DNA from: CAYRJD01 sp965247395
GTDB taxonomy: Bacteria; Actinomycetota; Acidimicrobiia; Acidimicrobiales; Poriferisodalaceae
NCBI GenBank assembly: GCA_965247395.1
Contig: OZ252012.1
Location: forward strand, 1,612,001-1,676,000
Direction of reading: 5' to 3'
Length of the DNA stretch: 64,000 nt
How positions within the stretch are numbered: position 1 is the first letter of the stretch; each line of letters starts with the position of its first letter. The notes beneath the pieces are model-generated. The model had not been told where the DNA came from. It ran no database searches and saw nothing but the letters and a program-made list of their open reading frames with translations. A program made the translations under genes and the position numbers. Shown here piece after piece: positions 26,829 through 36,641 of the stretch.

Positions 26829-27536
26829 CTAGCTCTCAAGCATCCGAAAAACCATGGGTTGATTCCAGATTTCGGCAAGCGGACGAGAAATCGCCTCGGC
26901 TAGAAGTTCCAGATAACTCTCGCGCTCAACTTCCACCGCGCCAAGGCCGGTTAGGTGCGGAGTACTCCACTGAATGTCTATTAGCGCCCCGCCGGTCACT
27001 TTTAGAGCGTCCACCAATGCAACTAGCGCCACTTTGGAAGCATCTGTAGTGGTGTGAAACATTGACTCGCCAGCAAAGAATGCGCCGATAGCGACTCCGT
27101 AAAGGCCGCCAGATAACTCTCCGTCTTTCCAAGCCTCAACGCTGTGCGCCCAGCCCAGGCTGTGTAATTGTTCATAGGCGGTTTTGATGTCGTCGCTGAT
27201 CCAACCGTGAGGACGTGCCGGACTTGCGCACGATTCAACGACCTCGTTGAAACTGGTGTCAATCTTGATTTCAAAGTCGCTGCAAGCCCGACGTAACGAT
27301 CGGCTGACGCGCATGTAGCTAAGCGGCAAAATGCCGCGAGGGTCGGGCGACCACCAGCCGACGGTGTCACCCAGAGGCATCGGAAACAGTCCCGCGCGAT
27401 AGGCGCTTAACAACGTGCCCGGTAAGAGGTCCGCACCGGCTCCGACTAGGCCGTGCTCGTCAGCGGTGTTGGCTAACGGAAACGACCATGTGCTGGCGGG
27501 AGGCTCAAGCGGTCCGCCCTCGGTCACAGTCCGCAT
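26829..27536 (-). CDS. aat: Leucyl/phenylalanyl-tRNA-protein transferase
   Basis: This 235-residue protein has Aat hallmarks: LLSAYRAGLFPMP near residue 43, WWSPDPRGILPL near 61, SRSLRR near 78, GWAHSVEAW near 128, GGLYGVAIGAFFAGESMF near 143 and IDIQWSTPHLTGLG near 187. It attaches Leu or Phe to proteins with N-terminal Arg or Lys, marking them for ClpS-ClpAP degradation. It follows ecm on the minus strand after 98 bp containing GTAATAGCT-type short repeats but no gene. Confidence 0.93.
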   Translation of the reverse strand: MRTVTEGGPLEPPASTWSFPLANTADEHGLVGAGADLLPGTLLSAYRAGLFPMPLGDTVGWWSPDPRGILPLSYMRVSRSLRRACSDFEIKIDTSFNEVVESCASPARPHGWISDDIKTAYEQLHSLGWAHSVEAWKDGELSGGLYGVAIGAFFAGESMFHTTTDASKVALVALVDALKVTGGALIDIQWSTPHLTGLGAVEVERESYLELLAEAISRPLAEIWNQPMVFRMLES

Positions 27537-27600
27537 TACGCGAGCCGAGAGTAGTGGGCTGGGAATGACTTATCTAAGGGCACTATTTATCTGCCGATCC

Positions 27601-28614
27601 CTAGTTGCTGGTTGATTCGTAAGCGGTGCGGTCGGCTTGGTTTGCCTCGCGAATAGTCACCGATGTAGCCACCACATCTTCTATGGGTACGTCGCCAGCC
27701 TGAGTTCCGTTGACACGAGCGCGAGATTCCGTCGGCAAAGCGTCTATAGATATCACCACGTCTATGCCTTGCGTCACGACTCCCAGCGGTGAATACAGAG
27801 GCGGCAAGCTCGCCCCGTCTGGGCCAGTGATGATGAAGAACTGCGAGCCATTGCTAGAGGGATCGCCCGAGTTAGCCATAGCTACAGACCCCACGCGGTA
27901 CCAACCTTGGAGCGGTAGTCCACCGTCGAAGCGGTAGCCCGGTGAGCCGGTGCCAAGCGCTAGCTCCACGTCGCCGCCTTGCACAACAAAGTCGCTGATT
28001 ACACGGTGGAAGATGGTGCTGTCATATGCGCCATAGCGAGCAAGCACCACAAAGTTGTTGACGCTGGCTAGGTCCAAGGATGGGTCCAGCACCAGCGTGA
28101 AGCTTCCCAAAGTGGTTTCAAAATCAGCTGCATAAAGCTGGTCAGGGTTGATGCAGAGCGGTGGTGGTGCGATGAATTGCCTGGTTTGCGGGCTTGTTCC
28201 ATCTTCGGCAGGGCAGGCCGCACCGTTGGTAGCAGCATCGGCAGTAGTGGTGGCGTCATCGCTGGTGCTTGCATCGTTTGTAGCGGCGTCATCCTCACCA
28301 GCGGCCGCGCTAGTAGAGCTATCGCTCGTAGAGCCAGCGTCACTTGTAGAAGAACCGTCAGCACCGTTGGTAACAGCATCGGCAGTGTCGCCACCACCTG
28401 CGCCGTTGCTGTCTTCGGCAGCCGTGTCGATTTCTGTCGGGTCGGTGTTGCTAGCGAAAGTGCTGTAGAGGAAAGCAGCCGCGACCAGCAACGCCGCGAT
28501 AATTACAACTCGCATCGTCAGTTTGACTCGACGGCCTCGTTGTTCTGTTTTTTCCTGATCGGTGGCACGCAGCATCTGGTTCTCACGCTGCCGTTTACGT
28601 TTTTCGCTTGGCAC
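27601..28614 (-). CDS. Membrane-anchored cyclophilin-type peptidyl-prolyl isomerase
   Basis: The basic N-terminus (EKRKRQRENQ) is followed by one membrane helix near residues 37-55, a long acidic Ser/Thr/Ala/Asp linker (about 58-135) and a cyclophilin domain. The domain shows FHRVISDFVVQGGD near 203, MANSGDPSSNGSQFFI near 242 and PLGVVTQG near 278. It should fold secreted proteins outside the membrane. GTG 28614 fits homologue N-termini; a TTG at 28626 is also in frame. The linker looks built from repeated short units. It is divergent from lysC. Confidence 0.87.
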   Translation of the reverse strand: MPSEKRKRQRENQMLRATDQEKTEQRGRRVKLTMRVVIIAALLVAAAFLYSTFASNTDPTEIDTAAEDSNGAGGGDTADAVTNGADGSSTSDAGSTSDSSTSAAAGEDDAATNDASTSDDATTTADAATNGAACPAEDGTSPQTRQFIAPPPLCINPDQLYAADFETTLGSFTLVLDPSLDLASVNNFVVLARYGAYDSTIFHRVISDFVVQGGDVELALGTGSPGYRFDGGLPLQGWYRVGSVAMANSGDPSSNGSQFFIITGPDGASLPPLYSPLGVVTQGIDVVISIDALPTESRARVNGTQAGDVPIEDVVATSVTIREANQADRTAYESTSN

Positions 28615-28643
28615 TGGGCTGTACAAGACCTTCCTAGCTAATA

Positions 28644-28685
28644 CCTTGGCTAAGACTTTCGGACAGAGTCCTTGGCTAAGGCTTT
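28644..28685. repeat. Direct repeat in the cyclophilin/lysC divergent region
   Basis: CCTTGGCTAAGACTTT (28644-28659) and CCTTGGCTAAGGCTTT (28670-28685) match at 15 of 16 bases with 26-bp spacing. They lie between the divergent starts of the cyclophilin gene and lysC, where a regulator could bind two sites. Confidence 0.6.
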
Positions 28686-28756
28686 GGTTTCAATAAATCT
28701 GGTTCAACGACGACCAGTTCGTGAGGCTACCCAGTGCGTCGGTAGCGTCTAACCAC

Positions 28757-30010
28757 GTGGCTCTGCTAGTGCAGAAATTTGGCGGTACATCGGTTGCGAG
28801 TCCAACGCGCATGGCCGAAGTTGCCGACTACGTAAAGCACTGTCGTTCGCGCGGTGACGACATCGTTTTGGTGGTTAGCGCTATGGGCAACGAAACCGAT
28901 GATCTGCTGCGGCTGGCATCCGATATCACCGAGGACCCGCCAGGTCGTGAGATGGACATGCTCATCACGGCGGGCGAACGCAAGGCCACTGCGCTGATGT
29001 GTATGGCGCTGCATGTGGTTGGTGTTGAAGCGGAATCGTTTACCGGTAGCCAGGCCGGGCTATTAACCGACACAAATCATCGCAACGCCAAGATCTTGTC
29101 GATTACACCCAAGCGGATTTCGGAGTCCCTGGCCGACGGCAAAGTGCCAGTGGTGGCTGGGGCACAAGGCGTATCAACCGCTAACGATGTGACATTCCTA
29201 GGACGGGGCGGTTCTGACACCACCGCCGTGGCGCTGGCTCACGAGCTTGGTGCCGAGGTGTGTGAGCTGTTTACAGATGTTTCCGGTGTGTTCACCACCG
29301 ACCCGAGGATCTGTTCGAAGGCTCGTCGCATAGCGACGCTCACCTTTGATGAGCTGCTGGAGATGACCGCAATGGGTTGTCCGAAACCGACCGCTCGATC
29401 GGTTGAGGTAGCAAGGGCCTACGACATGCGTTTGCATGTGCGCTCGGCGTTTACTTGGGAACCTGGTACGTGGGTGATTAGGCCCGACGACAACATCCAA
29501 CACTTATTGTCCGACAACGAGCGGGAAGCCGATATGGAGCAAGCGATCATTAAGGGTGTCGTGCCCGACACCAGTCAGGCCAAGATCACCATCGCCGGTG
29601 TGAAAGATAAACCCGGTGTTGCCGCAACGGTGTTCCGTTCGTTGGCGCAGGCACAGGTAGTCGTTGACATGATCGTGCAAAGCGCCAGTGCGAACGGCGA
29701 GGCTGACATCTCATTCACTGTGCCCGAAGAGTCGGCCGAAAAGGCCCGCCAAGCGTGCGAGGCAATGTCTGATCAGCTGAGTTTCAAGTCAGTTACGTCG
29801 GATACGGCTATCGGGCGAGTGTCCGTAGTGGGAGCGGGAATGGCGACGCATCCAGGGGTGGCGGCCACCATGTTTGAAACTTTGGCAGCTCAGAAAATAA
29901 ACATCGAGATGATCGCCACGTCGCCTATTCGCATCAGCTGCATCATCGCCGAAGAGGCGGTGGACAAGGCAACCATCGCTCTGCATACCGCCTACGGCCT
30001 GGATCAATAG
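28757..30010 (+). CDS. lysC: Aspartokinase
   Basis: This 417-residue enzyme phosphorylates aspartate, the first step to Lys, Thr, Met and diaminopimelate. It has the kinase core QKFGGTSVA near residue 6, the GGSDTTAVALA phosphate loop near 154 and two C-terminal ACT domains (from about 265) for allosteric control. GTG 28757 places KFGGTS at the usual distance; the longer frame from 28721 lacks homology. An internal start for a separate beta subunit, known in related enzymes, is plausible. asd follows 69 bp downstream. Confidence 0.93.
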   Translation: MALLVQKFGGTSVASPTRMAEVADYVKHCRSRGDDIVLVVSAMGNETDDLLRLASDITEDPPGREMDMLITAGERKATALMCMALHVVGVEAESFTGSQAGLLTDTNHRNAKILSITPKRISESLADGKVPVVAGAQGVSTANDVTFLGRGGSDTTAVALAHELGAEVCELFTDVSGVFTTDPRICSKARRIATLTFDELLEMTAMGCPKPTARSVEVARAYDMRLHVRSAFTWEPGTWVIRPDDNIQHLLSDNEREADMEQAIIKGVVPDTSQAKITIAGVKDKPGVAATVFRSLAQAQVVVDMIVQSASANGEADISFTVPEESAEKARQACEAMSDQLSFKSVTSDTAIGRVSVVGAGMATHPGVAATMFETLAAQKINIEMIATSPIRISCIIAEEAVDKATIALHTAYGLDQ

Positions 30011-30079
30011 GGCTTGTAACCTGGGCGTGCGGCTGCCAGCATTGCTGGTGTAAGTGAAGGCCACGAGGCGAGCAAGAAC

Positions 30080-31123
30080 ATGCGAGTAGGAATAGTCGGC
30101 GCGACTGGCCAGGTGGGCGGCGTGATGCGCACCATCTTGGCCGAACGGCAATTTCCGGTGGATGAGTTGCGTCTGTTTGCGTCGGCTCGTTCGGCTGGTA
30201 AGACGCTGCCGTGGGTTGACCCGACAACGGGCAAGGCAACCGAGGTTGTTGTCGAAGACGCCGCCACGGCCGACTACGACCGGCTTAATCTGGCGCTTTT
30301 CTCGGCTGGCAAAACCGCTTCGCTGAAACTGGCCGAACAAGTGGCCGACTCTGGTGCGGTGGTGGTTGATAACTCTTCGGCTTGGCGCATGGACTCACAG
30401 GTTCCGCTAGTGGTGCCTGAGGTAAACGCAGCTGAAGTAGCCAACGCAACCAAGGGCATCATCGCCAATCCCAACTGCACAACCATGACCGCTATGCCGG
30501 TGTTGGCACCGTTGCACGCCGAGGCAGGTTTGGTGTCGATGGTGGTCACTACCTATCAGGCTGTCTCCGGAGCAGGTTTGAGCGGTGTGGATGAACTTGT
30601 CAAGCAGCTAGCCGTTAGTGCCGAAGGAGACGTGGCAGCGTTGACCTTTGACGGTGACGCAGTAACAGGCGGTGAGCCGGAAGTATTTGCACAGCAGATC
30701 GCGCACAACGTTTTGGCGTATTGCGGGAGTTACGTTGACGACGGCAGCGCCGAGACCGATGAAGAGCAAAAACTGCGAAACGAGAGTCGCAAGATTCTCG
30801 CAATACCTGATCTGGCCGTGATGGGAACCTGCGTGCGGGTGCCGGTGTTTACGGGCCATTCGCTGTCGCTGAGTCTTCGATTTGAAACCGCTATGTCGCC
30901 GGAGCGCGCTACCGAGTTGTTAAGTGCAGCACCGGGCGTTGAGCTAATGGACGTGCCAACACCGCTGGCAGTGACCGGGAAAGACGTGTCACTTGTGGGC
31001 CGCATACGCAAAGATCCGACCGCAGAAAACGGTTTGGCGATGTTTGTCGTGGGAGACAACCTGCGCAAGGGGGCAGCCCTGAACGCGGTGCAAATAGCCG
31101 AGGAAGTTCTAAAGCACCACTAG
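30080..31123 (+). CDS. asd: Aspartate-semialdehyde dehydrogenase
   Basis: This 347-residue protein has the NADP-binding start VGIVGATGQVGGVM, DNSSAWRMD near residue 97, catalytic Cys in NPNCTTM near 132 and YQAVSGAG near 157. The catalytic His is probably in RVPVFTGHS near 252. It reduces aspartyl phosphate to the semialdehyde, directly after aspartokinase. Gene order lysC-asd is the common actinobacterial one. Confidence 0.94.
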   Translation: MRVGIVGATGQVGGVMRTILAERQFPVDELRLFASARSAGKTLPWVDPTTGKATEVVVEDAATADYDRLNLALFSAGKTASLKLAEQVADSGAVVVDNSSAWRMDSQVPLVVPEVNAAEVANATKGIIANPNCTTMTAMPVLAPLHAEAGLVSMVVTTYQAVSGAGLSGVDELVKQLAVSAEGDVAALTFDGDAVTGGEPEVFAQQIAHNVLAYCGSYVDDGSAETDEEQKLRNESRKILAIPDLAVMGTCVRVPVFTGHSLSLSLRFETAMSPERATELLSAAPGVELMDVPTPLAVTGKDVSLVGRIRKDPTAENGLAMFVVGDNLRKGAALNAVQIAEEVLKHH

Positions 31124-31180
31124 CCGCCGGCTAGGCACCAGCAACTGCCAGCCAGTGCGTTTGTATCGCTTGTCGCGTAT

Positions 31181-31257
<77 letters not shown>

Positions 31258-31659
31258 CTAGCGCCCTGAAGCTACCTGCCCTGAAGCCGTTTGCCCCGCT
31301 AGTAGCTGCTCTACAGCTCGTCTAACGCTCAGCGCATTCAGAGGTTTTACAAGCCATATGTCTGCCTCGGAGTGCTTAGCCAGGAACACGTCAGCGCGGC
31401 GATCTAACAGCAGCAGGATCGGTACTCGTTCCAGACGATTCGCACCGGATTCCAATCGTAAATCCTTACAAACGGCCATTCCGCCCATTGAGCCGATCTG
31501 CAGATCCACGATCACCAGGTTGGGTTTGTCCTTTACTACGCGTGCCAGCACGGCGCGGCCATCGCTGACAGAGCTAACTCTCACGTCAGAGTCTTCAAGC
31601 GCTTCGGTGATCGTCTCCACAATCCAGTCGGCTTCGGTAGCCAGCAGTACTTCAATCAC
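31258..31659 (-). CDS. Single-domain response regulator
   Basis: This 133-residue receiver-only protein has the phosphoacceptor Asp in LVIVDLQIG near residue 56 and the conserved Lys in WLVKPL near 104. It has no output domain, and no histidine kinase is adjacent. The C-terminal tail carries short Ser/Gly/Gln repeats. It may act by protein-protein contact. Its TAG abuts tRNA-Pro with zero spacing. Confidence 0.8.
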   Translation of the reverse strand: MIEVLLATEADWIVETITEALEDSDVRVSSVSDGRAVLARVVKDKPNLVIVDLQIGSMGGMAVCKDLRLESGANRLERVPILLLLDRRADVFLAKHSEADIWLVKPLNALSVRRAVEQLLAGQTASGQVASGR

Positions 31660-31773
31660 GCCAGGTCACGCTAGTTGCCATGTTTGCTAGTTCGCTGTCC
31701 GGACTTTCTTGCGTTGCGACTTGAGTTGTGATTTGCATTGTGAAGCGAGAAGTCACCTATCTGGCTGCTATGA

Positions 31774-33255
31774 ATGACTGATCGCTGTAGACGGCAGAAT
31801 GCTCCGGTGAATCACGGCCAGCACACCGCGCGGCACAGCTCTTCGCGAGTCGGCTTTGCTTGGGCTGGCAGGGCCGGCTGGATTATTTGCGCTACCGCTT
31901 TAGCTCTCGGCCTGGCAGTCACCCTCTTTCCTCATTCCGCGATGGCCGTTGAAGATATGGCCGCTGAAAATCAAGCCAACGCTTCAGCAGACTCCTCTCT
32001 CAGCGCTCAGGCATCGACCGACGAAAATCAGTCAGGCCAAACGCGGACAGAACAAGACCAGCCGCTGCTTCTGGTGGTAGCGGAAGTCAACGGGTTGATT
32101 GACGGCGTTGCAGCGTCATATCTGCGTGAGCAGATAGTTGCGGCGACTAACGAGCGCGCACTGGCATTGGTGCTGCAACTTGATAGTTCAGGGACCACTC
32201 TCAGTCCTGCAGAGCTAACGGATTTACTCATCGATCTAGAGCAGGCCGCAGTGCCGGTAGGTGTGTGGGTAGGGCCAAGCGGTGCAACCGCACGCGGTGG
32301 GGCAGCGCACCTGCTCGCCGTTGCAGATTTTTCTGCGCTGGCGCCCGGCAGCACCGTTGGAGAGTGGCGCGACCTATCGCAGGCAAGCCGCCAGACGAAT
32401 GTTGCTTTTCTGGGTGACGCCTTAGTGGACGACCCCACCAACACATTGCTCGGTGCTGACGAAGCGGTTGATTCGCTAGTTGCATCGGCGGTGTCGCCCA
32501 GCATCGGCGATTTTTTGCTAGCACTAGGCGACGCCGAAATCATTCCGCCAATCGCAGTTGAGGTCACAACCGACGACGGCCGGGTACAGCGCACGCTGTC
32601 AGAGGATGTTTCGGTGGCCTTCGTGCAACTGTCCCTACTTGACAGCCTTTTCCATACCGCAGCCAGTCCCGCCATTGCTTACCTGCTGTTGCTAGTGGGT
32701 CTTTCAATGGTGCTGCTGGACTTCTTTACGGGCGGTGTTGGGGTTGCCGCCGCAGTAGGGGTGGGCTCTATGGCGCTTAGTGCCTACGGACTAGGTGAGC
32801 TTGATATCCGTGTCTGGGCCTTGGTTGTCTTGGTGGCATCGGTTGGTGCCTACGCCATTGACTTGCAGGCAGGTATCCCACGGTTTTGGACTGCGGTCGG
32901 CAGTGTGTTGTTAGTAGTGGGCACGGTGTTTTTGTTTGGGCGGCACGCGCTTAGCTGGCTCCCGCTCATTACCGGCGTGGGGCTGATGGCCGTGTTCATG
33001 CTCTTCGGTATGCCGGCATTGATCCGCACTCGGTATGGCACCGCCGCGGTTAGTCGTGAGTGGCTGATTGGTCAGGTTGGCATTGCCGTAACCGATATTG
33101 ATCCCGAAGGCGTATTGGAGGTGAACTCGGCGCGTTGGGGTGCACGTGCTAGCCGAAGCTCAGGACAAGCAGCCGCATTACGAGCAGGCGAGCAGGCGTT
33201 GGTCACCGGGCTTTCAGGTGTGGTGCTAGAGGTTGAGCCTCAGAAACCGAGCTAG
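31774..33255 (+). CDS. NfeD-like membrane protein with ClpP-class domain
   Basis: This 493-residue protein has a signal-anchor near residues 32-57, an acidic linker, a ClpP/crotonase-like domain (about 88-270), four membrane helices (about 295-415) and a C-terminal OB-fold NfeD domain (about 425-493). The usual serine-protease segment (PSGA followed by a Ser-Ala-Gly motif) reads PSGATARGGAAHL here, so the nucleophilic Ser seems absent. NfeD proteins work with stomatins in membrane quality control. No stomatin gene is adjacent. Confidence 0.8.
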   Translation: MTDRCRRQNAPVNHGQHTARHSSSRVGFAWAGRAGWIICATALALGLAVTLFPHSAMAVEDMAAENQANASADSSLSAQASTDENQSGQTRTEQDQPLLLVVAEVNGLIDGVAASYLREQIVAATNERALALVLQLDSSGTTLSPAELTDLLIDLEQAAVPVGVWVGPSGATARGGAAHLLAVADFSALAPGSTVGEWRDLSQASRQTNVAFLGDALVDDPTNTLLGADEAVDSLVASAVSPSIGDFLLALGDAEIIPPIAVEVTTDDGRVQRTLSEDVSVAFVQLSLLDSLFHTAASPAIAYLLLLVGLSMVLLDFFTGGVGVAAAVGVGSMALSAYGLGELDIRVWALVVLVASVGAYAIDLQAGIPRFWTAVGSVLLVVGTVFLFGRHALSWLPLITGVGLMAVFMLFGMPALIRTRYGTAAVSREWLIGQVGIAVTDIDPEGVLEVNSARWGARASRSSGQAAALRAGEQALVTGLSGVVLEVEPQKPS

Positions 33256-33322
33256 GTAGTGTTATTTCAAATTGTCACGCCGCGCGCATAGAGTGCGGGT
33301 GTAAGGGGACATAGGGGGAATT

Positions 33323-33592
33323 GTGAGCGCACTGCTCAACGAGGATTGGCAAGACAATGCTGCCTGTCGCGGACCGCATGGTGACGTCTTCTTTCCACCG
33401 ATCATCACCGAACGACGTGAGGAAAAGCGTGAGCGCGAAGGCAAGGCCAAAGCGATCTGCGCGCAGTGTGTGGTTACCGCTGAGTGTCTGGGTCACGCGC
33501 TTGAGGTGGGCGAACATCACGGCGTGTGGGGCGGCACGAACGAGATTGAACGCCGACACATGCTTTTGAAGCAGCAGCTAAGCGATATCTAG
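33323..33592 (+). CDS. WhiB-family Fe-S transcription regulator
   Basis: This 89-residue WhiB-like protein has four Cys: the first in NAACRGP, two in CAQC and one in AECLGHAL. The GVWGGTNE turn precedes a basic helix. The four Cys should hold a 4Fe-4S cluster, and WhiB proteins bind sigma factor region 4 and DNA. GTG start. It overlaps the end of convergent selB by 4 bp. Confidence 0.9.
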   Translation: MSALLNEDWQDNAACRGPHGDVFFPPIITERREEKREREGKAKAICAQCVVTAECLGHALEVGEHHGVWGGTNEIERRHMLLKQQLSDI

Positions 33593-35319
33593 CTCTTTGG
33601 CAAACGTGGCCCAGCAATACGCAGGTCATCTCGCCGGCGTGTAACACCGGAGCGATCCAAACAACCCACAAGCGGTAGCGCAAACTTTCTGGTGGTACCC
33701 AGCGCATCCCTAATCTCCGCCACCGTTATTCCCTCGGGCTTAGCCGCAAGCAACCGCGCAACATGTTGTGCCGCAAGGTCAACCGCTTCGGCGGCAAACC
33801 AAACACCGTCCGCTTTTGTGATCAGCCCACGCCTGGCTAGTTCCGCCAACTCAGCGGCAGGTACGTCAAAGTTTTGATCGGGAGAAAACGGAGCGGCGCC
33901 TAACTGAGCGATTAACGGATGATCTGTCAGCACATCGGCTTGATCTGCGTAACGAGCCTTGCCGTCTACTACCACCACGTTGTCGAGTCGATCAAGCGCC
34001 AAACGTTGCCGTTCGTCAAGCCGAGCCGTGTCTAAACCAAGTGATCCAGCCGCGCTAACCATTTCCGAAACATCAGCCACCAGCTCAGCTACGGCCGTTT
34101 CGGTACCAACCCAACGGCCCAGCACCGGCTTTATTTGCTGCCCGGTCAGTCGCTCCAACTCATCCACATCGGTCCAGCCCCGTTCGGCGATCACGCGATT
34201 CAGATCCAAGTCTGGTGAGGCCGTGGCTGCGGAGAGCTGTGGATCAACATCCAGCACCACCGCGCCGCCGACGGTTTCGATTCGTCCGAGCTCTCGCAAC
34301 ACAAACCGATCGCCGGTCACCAGTGGCAGATCGTCCGCGAGGAATAGTCGAACATTGCCGATTTCTCCTGACGCCAAGTGATCTTTTCCCAGCACTCGTA
34401 AGCGCACCGGCATCTTGGCCGACCCCACATACATCTCGTACGCGCCACGCCTGGTTACCTCATGAGTAAGGGTGTCCAGAACGGTCAGCTGGGCATCCAG
34501 TTTGCGGGTGAGGTGCCACTGACCAGGGCGGACCACCGCCACGCAACGCTGTAGCTGCTCGACGTCGGCGCCAGTCAGATTCAGCGCCACGCGGTGCCCC
34601 GGACCTATCTGGGTGTGATCTTCACCTTGACTCTGTATTGCGCGCACGCTTACCCGTGTGCCTCCTGGCTCGAGCATCAGCGCATCACCAACCGCGACCG
34701 ACCCTGCAGTCAAGGTGCCAGTTACGACTCGTCCCGCGCCCGCCACAACAAAAGAACGATCGATCCACAGGCGTGGACGCTGCTTGTCGATAGCGGTTGG
34801 CAACGTGGCTGCTAGCTGGTCGAGCGCAGTTCGCAGCTCGTCGATTCCCGTTCCGGCCGTGGCGTTGGTAGGAATAACCGGGGCGTGCTCTAAGAAGGTT
34901 CCGGCCGTGTGTTCGGCGATCTCAAGCTGCGCCAGCTCTAGCTGCTCTGGGCCATGTTCACCTGTGAATGCGTCAGCGTGAGTTAATGCCACGACACCAG
35001 CGGACACTCCTAGCAACTGGAGAATGGCGAGGTGCTCGGCGGACTGCGGTTTCCATCCCTCGCTAGCGGACACCACAAACATCACGGCGTCTATGGCACC
35101 AACGCCCGCCAGCATGTTTCGAATAAACCGGATGTGTCCGGGCGCGTCTATAAAGCTGATCCGTCGTCCCGTGGGCAGGGTCGTGAAGGCAAAGCCCAGC
35201 TCAATAGTTAGGCCGCGGAGTTTTTCTTCTTTTAGCCGATCTGGGTCGACTCCGGTCAGCGCTCGAACCAGCGTCGATTTACCGTGGTCAACGTGGCCGG
35301 CCGTTGCGATGATATGCAC
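33589..35319 (-). CDS. selB: Selenocysteine-specific elongation factor SelB
   Basis: This 576-residue GTPase starts HIIATAGHVDHGKST, with DAPGH near residue 53 (switch II) and a THAD nucleotide-base motif near 110. EF-Tu-like domains 2-3 follow, then C-terminal winged helices that bind the SECIS hairpin. It delivers Sec-tRNA to UGA codons. GTG 35319 is chosen because the motif begins immediately after; the frame to 35445 runs into selA. It is 14 bp after selA in the same operon. selC is at 50 kb. Confidence 0.93.
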   Translation of the reverse strand: MHIIATAGHVDHGKSTLVRALTGVDPDRLKEEKLRGLTIELGFAFTTLPTGRRISFIDAPGHIRFIRNMLAGVGAIDAVMFVVSASEGWKPQSAEHLAILQLLGVSAGVVALTHADAFTGEHGPEQLELAQLEIAEHTAGTFLEHAPVIPTNATAGTGIDELRTALDQLAATLPTAIDKQRPRLWIDRSFVVAGAGRVVTGTLTAGSVAVGDALMLEPGGTRVSVRAIQSQGEDHTQIGPGHRVALNLTGADVEQLQRCVAVVRPGQWHLTRKLDAQLTVLDTLTHEVTRRGAYEMYVGSAKMPVRLRVLGKDHLASGEIGNVRLFLADDLPLVTGDRFVLRELGRIETVGGAVVLDVDPQLSAATASPDLDLNRVIAERGWTDVDELERLTGQQIKPVLGRWVGTETAVAELVADVSEMVSAAGSLGLDTARLDERQRLALDRLDNVVVVDGKARYADQADVLTDHPLIAQLGAAPFSPDQNFDVPAAELAELARRGLITKADGVWFAAEAVDLAAQHVARLLAAKPEGITVAEIRDALGTTRKFALPLVGCLDRSGVTRRRDDLRIAGPRLPKS

Positions 35320-35333
35320 GCGGTTGGAGCGGT

Positions 35334-36641
35334 TTAGAGGGCGTCTTTGATGGCGGCGGCCACCACCTCGTCGTCGGCTTGGTTTACCGTTCGCAGGTCG
35401 ATCACGGTGAACTGGTCTCGCACGCGTGCGATCACCGGTGTGCACTGCGCGCGCAGAGCAGCGGTAATGTCGCCTGGCAGTTCCAACCCCGCCGAAGGGA
35501 TTGTTTGGTCGGGTAATGAGCCGGCTCCTGCAAGTGCCTCGGTGAGCACAACCCGTCCAGCGCCAACCGCTTTGGCCAGCGCTTGCGCGCGTTGCTCAAG
35601 CTCGGCAACGGGCACCGAAGCCATGGCCCAAAACGGAATAGCCGCACCGTCACGGCGCAGGTACGCCAGAGCGGTCTGTTGTAGTGCTGCCAGTACTAAA
35701 CCGCCGGGTCGCAGTGCCCGCATTAGGGGGTGGGCTGCACACTTATCGATCAGTTCTTTTTGTCCGCAGATGATGCCTGCCTGGGGACCGCCGAACAGCT
35801 TGTCGCCCGAGAAGGTCACAATGGCCGCACCCGCCGCGAGTGTTTGATATGCGCCTGTTTCGTCACGCAGCCAGTCCGGTCGCGTTCCTATCCAGTTGCA
35901 GCGTTCGTCTATTAGGCCAGACCCCAGATCGACCACGACCGGGAGACCGAGCTGAGCCAGCTCAGATACTTCCGTGGTTTCGGTGAAGCCGCTGATCTTG
36001 TAGTTGGAGGGGTGAACCTTTAGCAGCAGCGCCAGGTCGTCGTCTTGCACGGCGGCATAGTCGGCGATGCGAGTTCGGTTGGTAGTACCGACCTCAACTA
36101 ATCGTGCACCCGACTGAGCCATTATGTCCGGCACCCGAAAACCGCCACCTATTTCCACCATCTCACCGCGTGAAACAGCCACCCCACGTCCGTTTGCCAG
36201 CGCAGCTAGCACCAGCATCACAGCAGCCGCGCAGTTGTTCACCACCAAAGCGGCTTGTGCGCCGGTCAATTGAGCCAGTAGGTGAGAAGCGTGTAGGTGG
36301 CGAGATCCACGCTTGCCGGTGAGCATGTCAAACTCCAGATTGCTGGCGCGCATCACGGTGCCAGGTTCGTTGCGAGCGAGTTCGGGTTCAAGCTCCGGCT
36401 CTAGCTGCACTTTCGCCAGCGGTGCTCGTCCCAGGTTCGTGTGCAACAACACTCCGGTGGCGTTGACGACTGGTCCCAGCAGCGACTTGCGAATCCCAAT
36501 CGCTATGTCGCGAGCAGCGTCAGGGTTGTCGCTAGCGATGGCATCACGGGCTGCTACTACCAGCAGCGGTTGTGGCAAACCAACGTCGGCAATCGAAAGA
36601 GCGAGCCTGTCCACCGAAGGAGGCCGAGCGCCCTCAGGCAC
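35334..36641 (-). CDS. selA: L-seryl-tRNA(Sec) selenium transferase
   Basis: This 435-residue PLP enzyme has the N-terminal PPSVDRLA and ATGVLLHTNLGRAPL near residue 61, NNCAAAVMLVLAAL near 134, SRGEMVEIGGGFRVPDI near 157 and the PLP Lys in TFSGDKLFGGPQAG near 282. It converts Ser-tRNA(Sec) to Sec-tRNA(Sec) using selenophosphate. GTG 36641 overlaps the end of apbC by 8 bp. The selenophosphate synthetase gene selD is not in the window. Confidence 0.93.
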   Translation of the reverse strand: MPEGARPPSVDRLALSIADVGLPQPLLVVAARDAIASDNPDAARDIAIGIRKSLLGPVVNATGVLLHTNLGRAPLAKVQLEPELEPELARNEPGTVMRASNLEFDMLTGKRGSRHLHASHLLAQLTGAQAALVVNNCAAAVMLVLAALANGRGVAVSRGEMVEIGGGFRVPDIMAQSGARLVEVGTTNRTRIADYAAVQDDDLALLLKVHPSNYKISGFTETTEVSELAQLGLPVVVDLGSGLIDERCNWIGTRPDWLRDETGAYQTLAAGAAIVTFSGDKLFGGPQAGIICGQKELIDKCAAHPLMRALRPGGLVLAALQQTALAYLRRDGAAIPFWAMASVPVAELEQRAQALAKAVGAGRVVLTEALAGAGSLPDQTIPSAGLELPGDITAALRAQCTPVIARVRDQFTVIDLRTVNQADDEVVAAAIKDAL

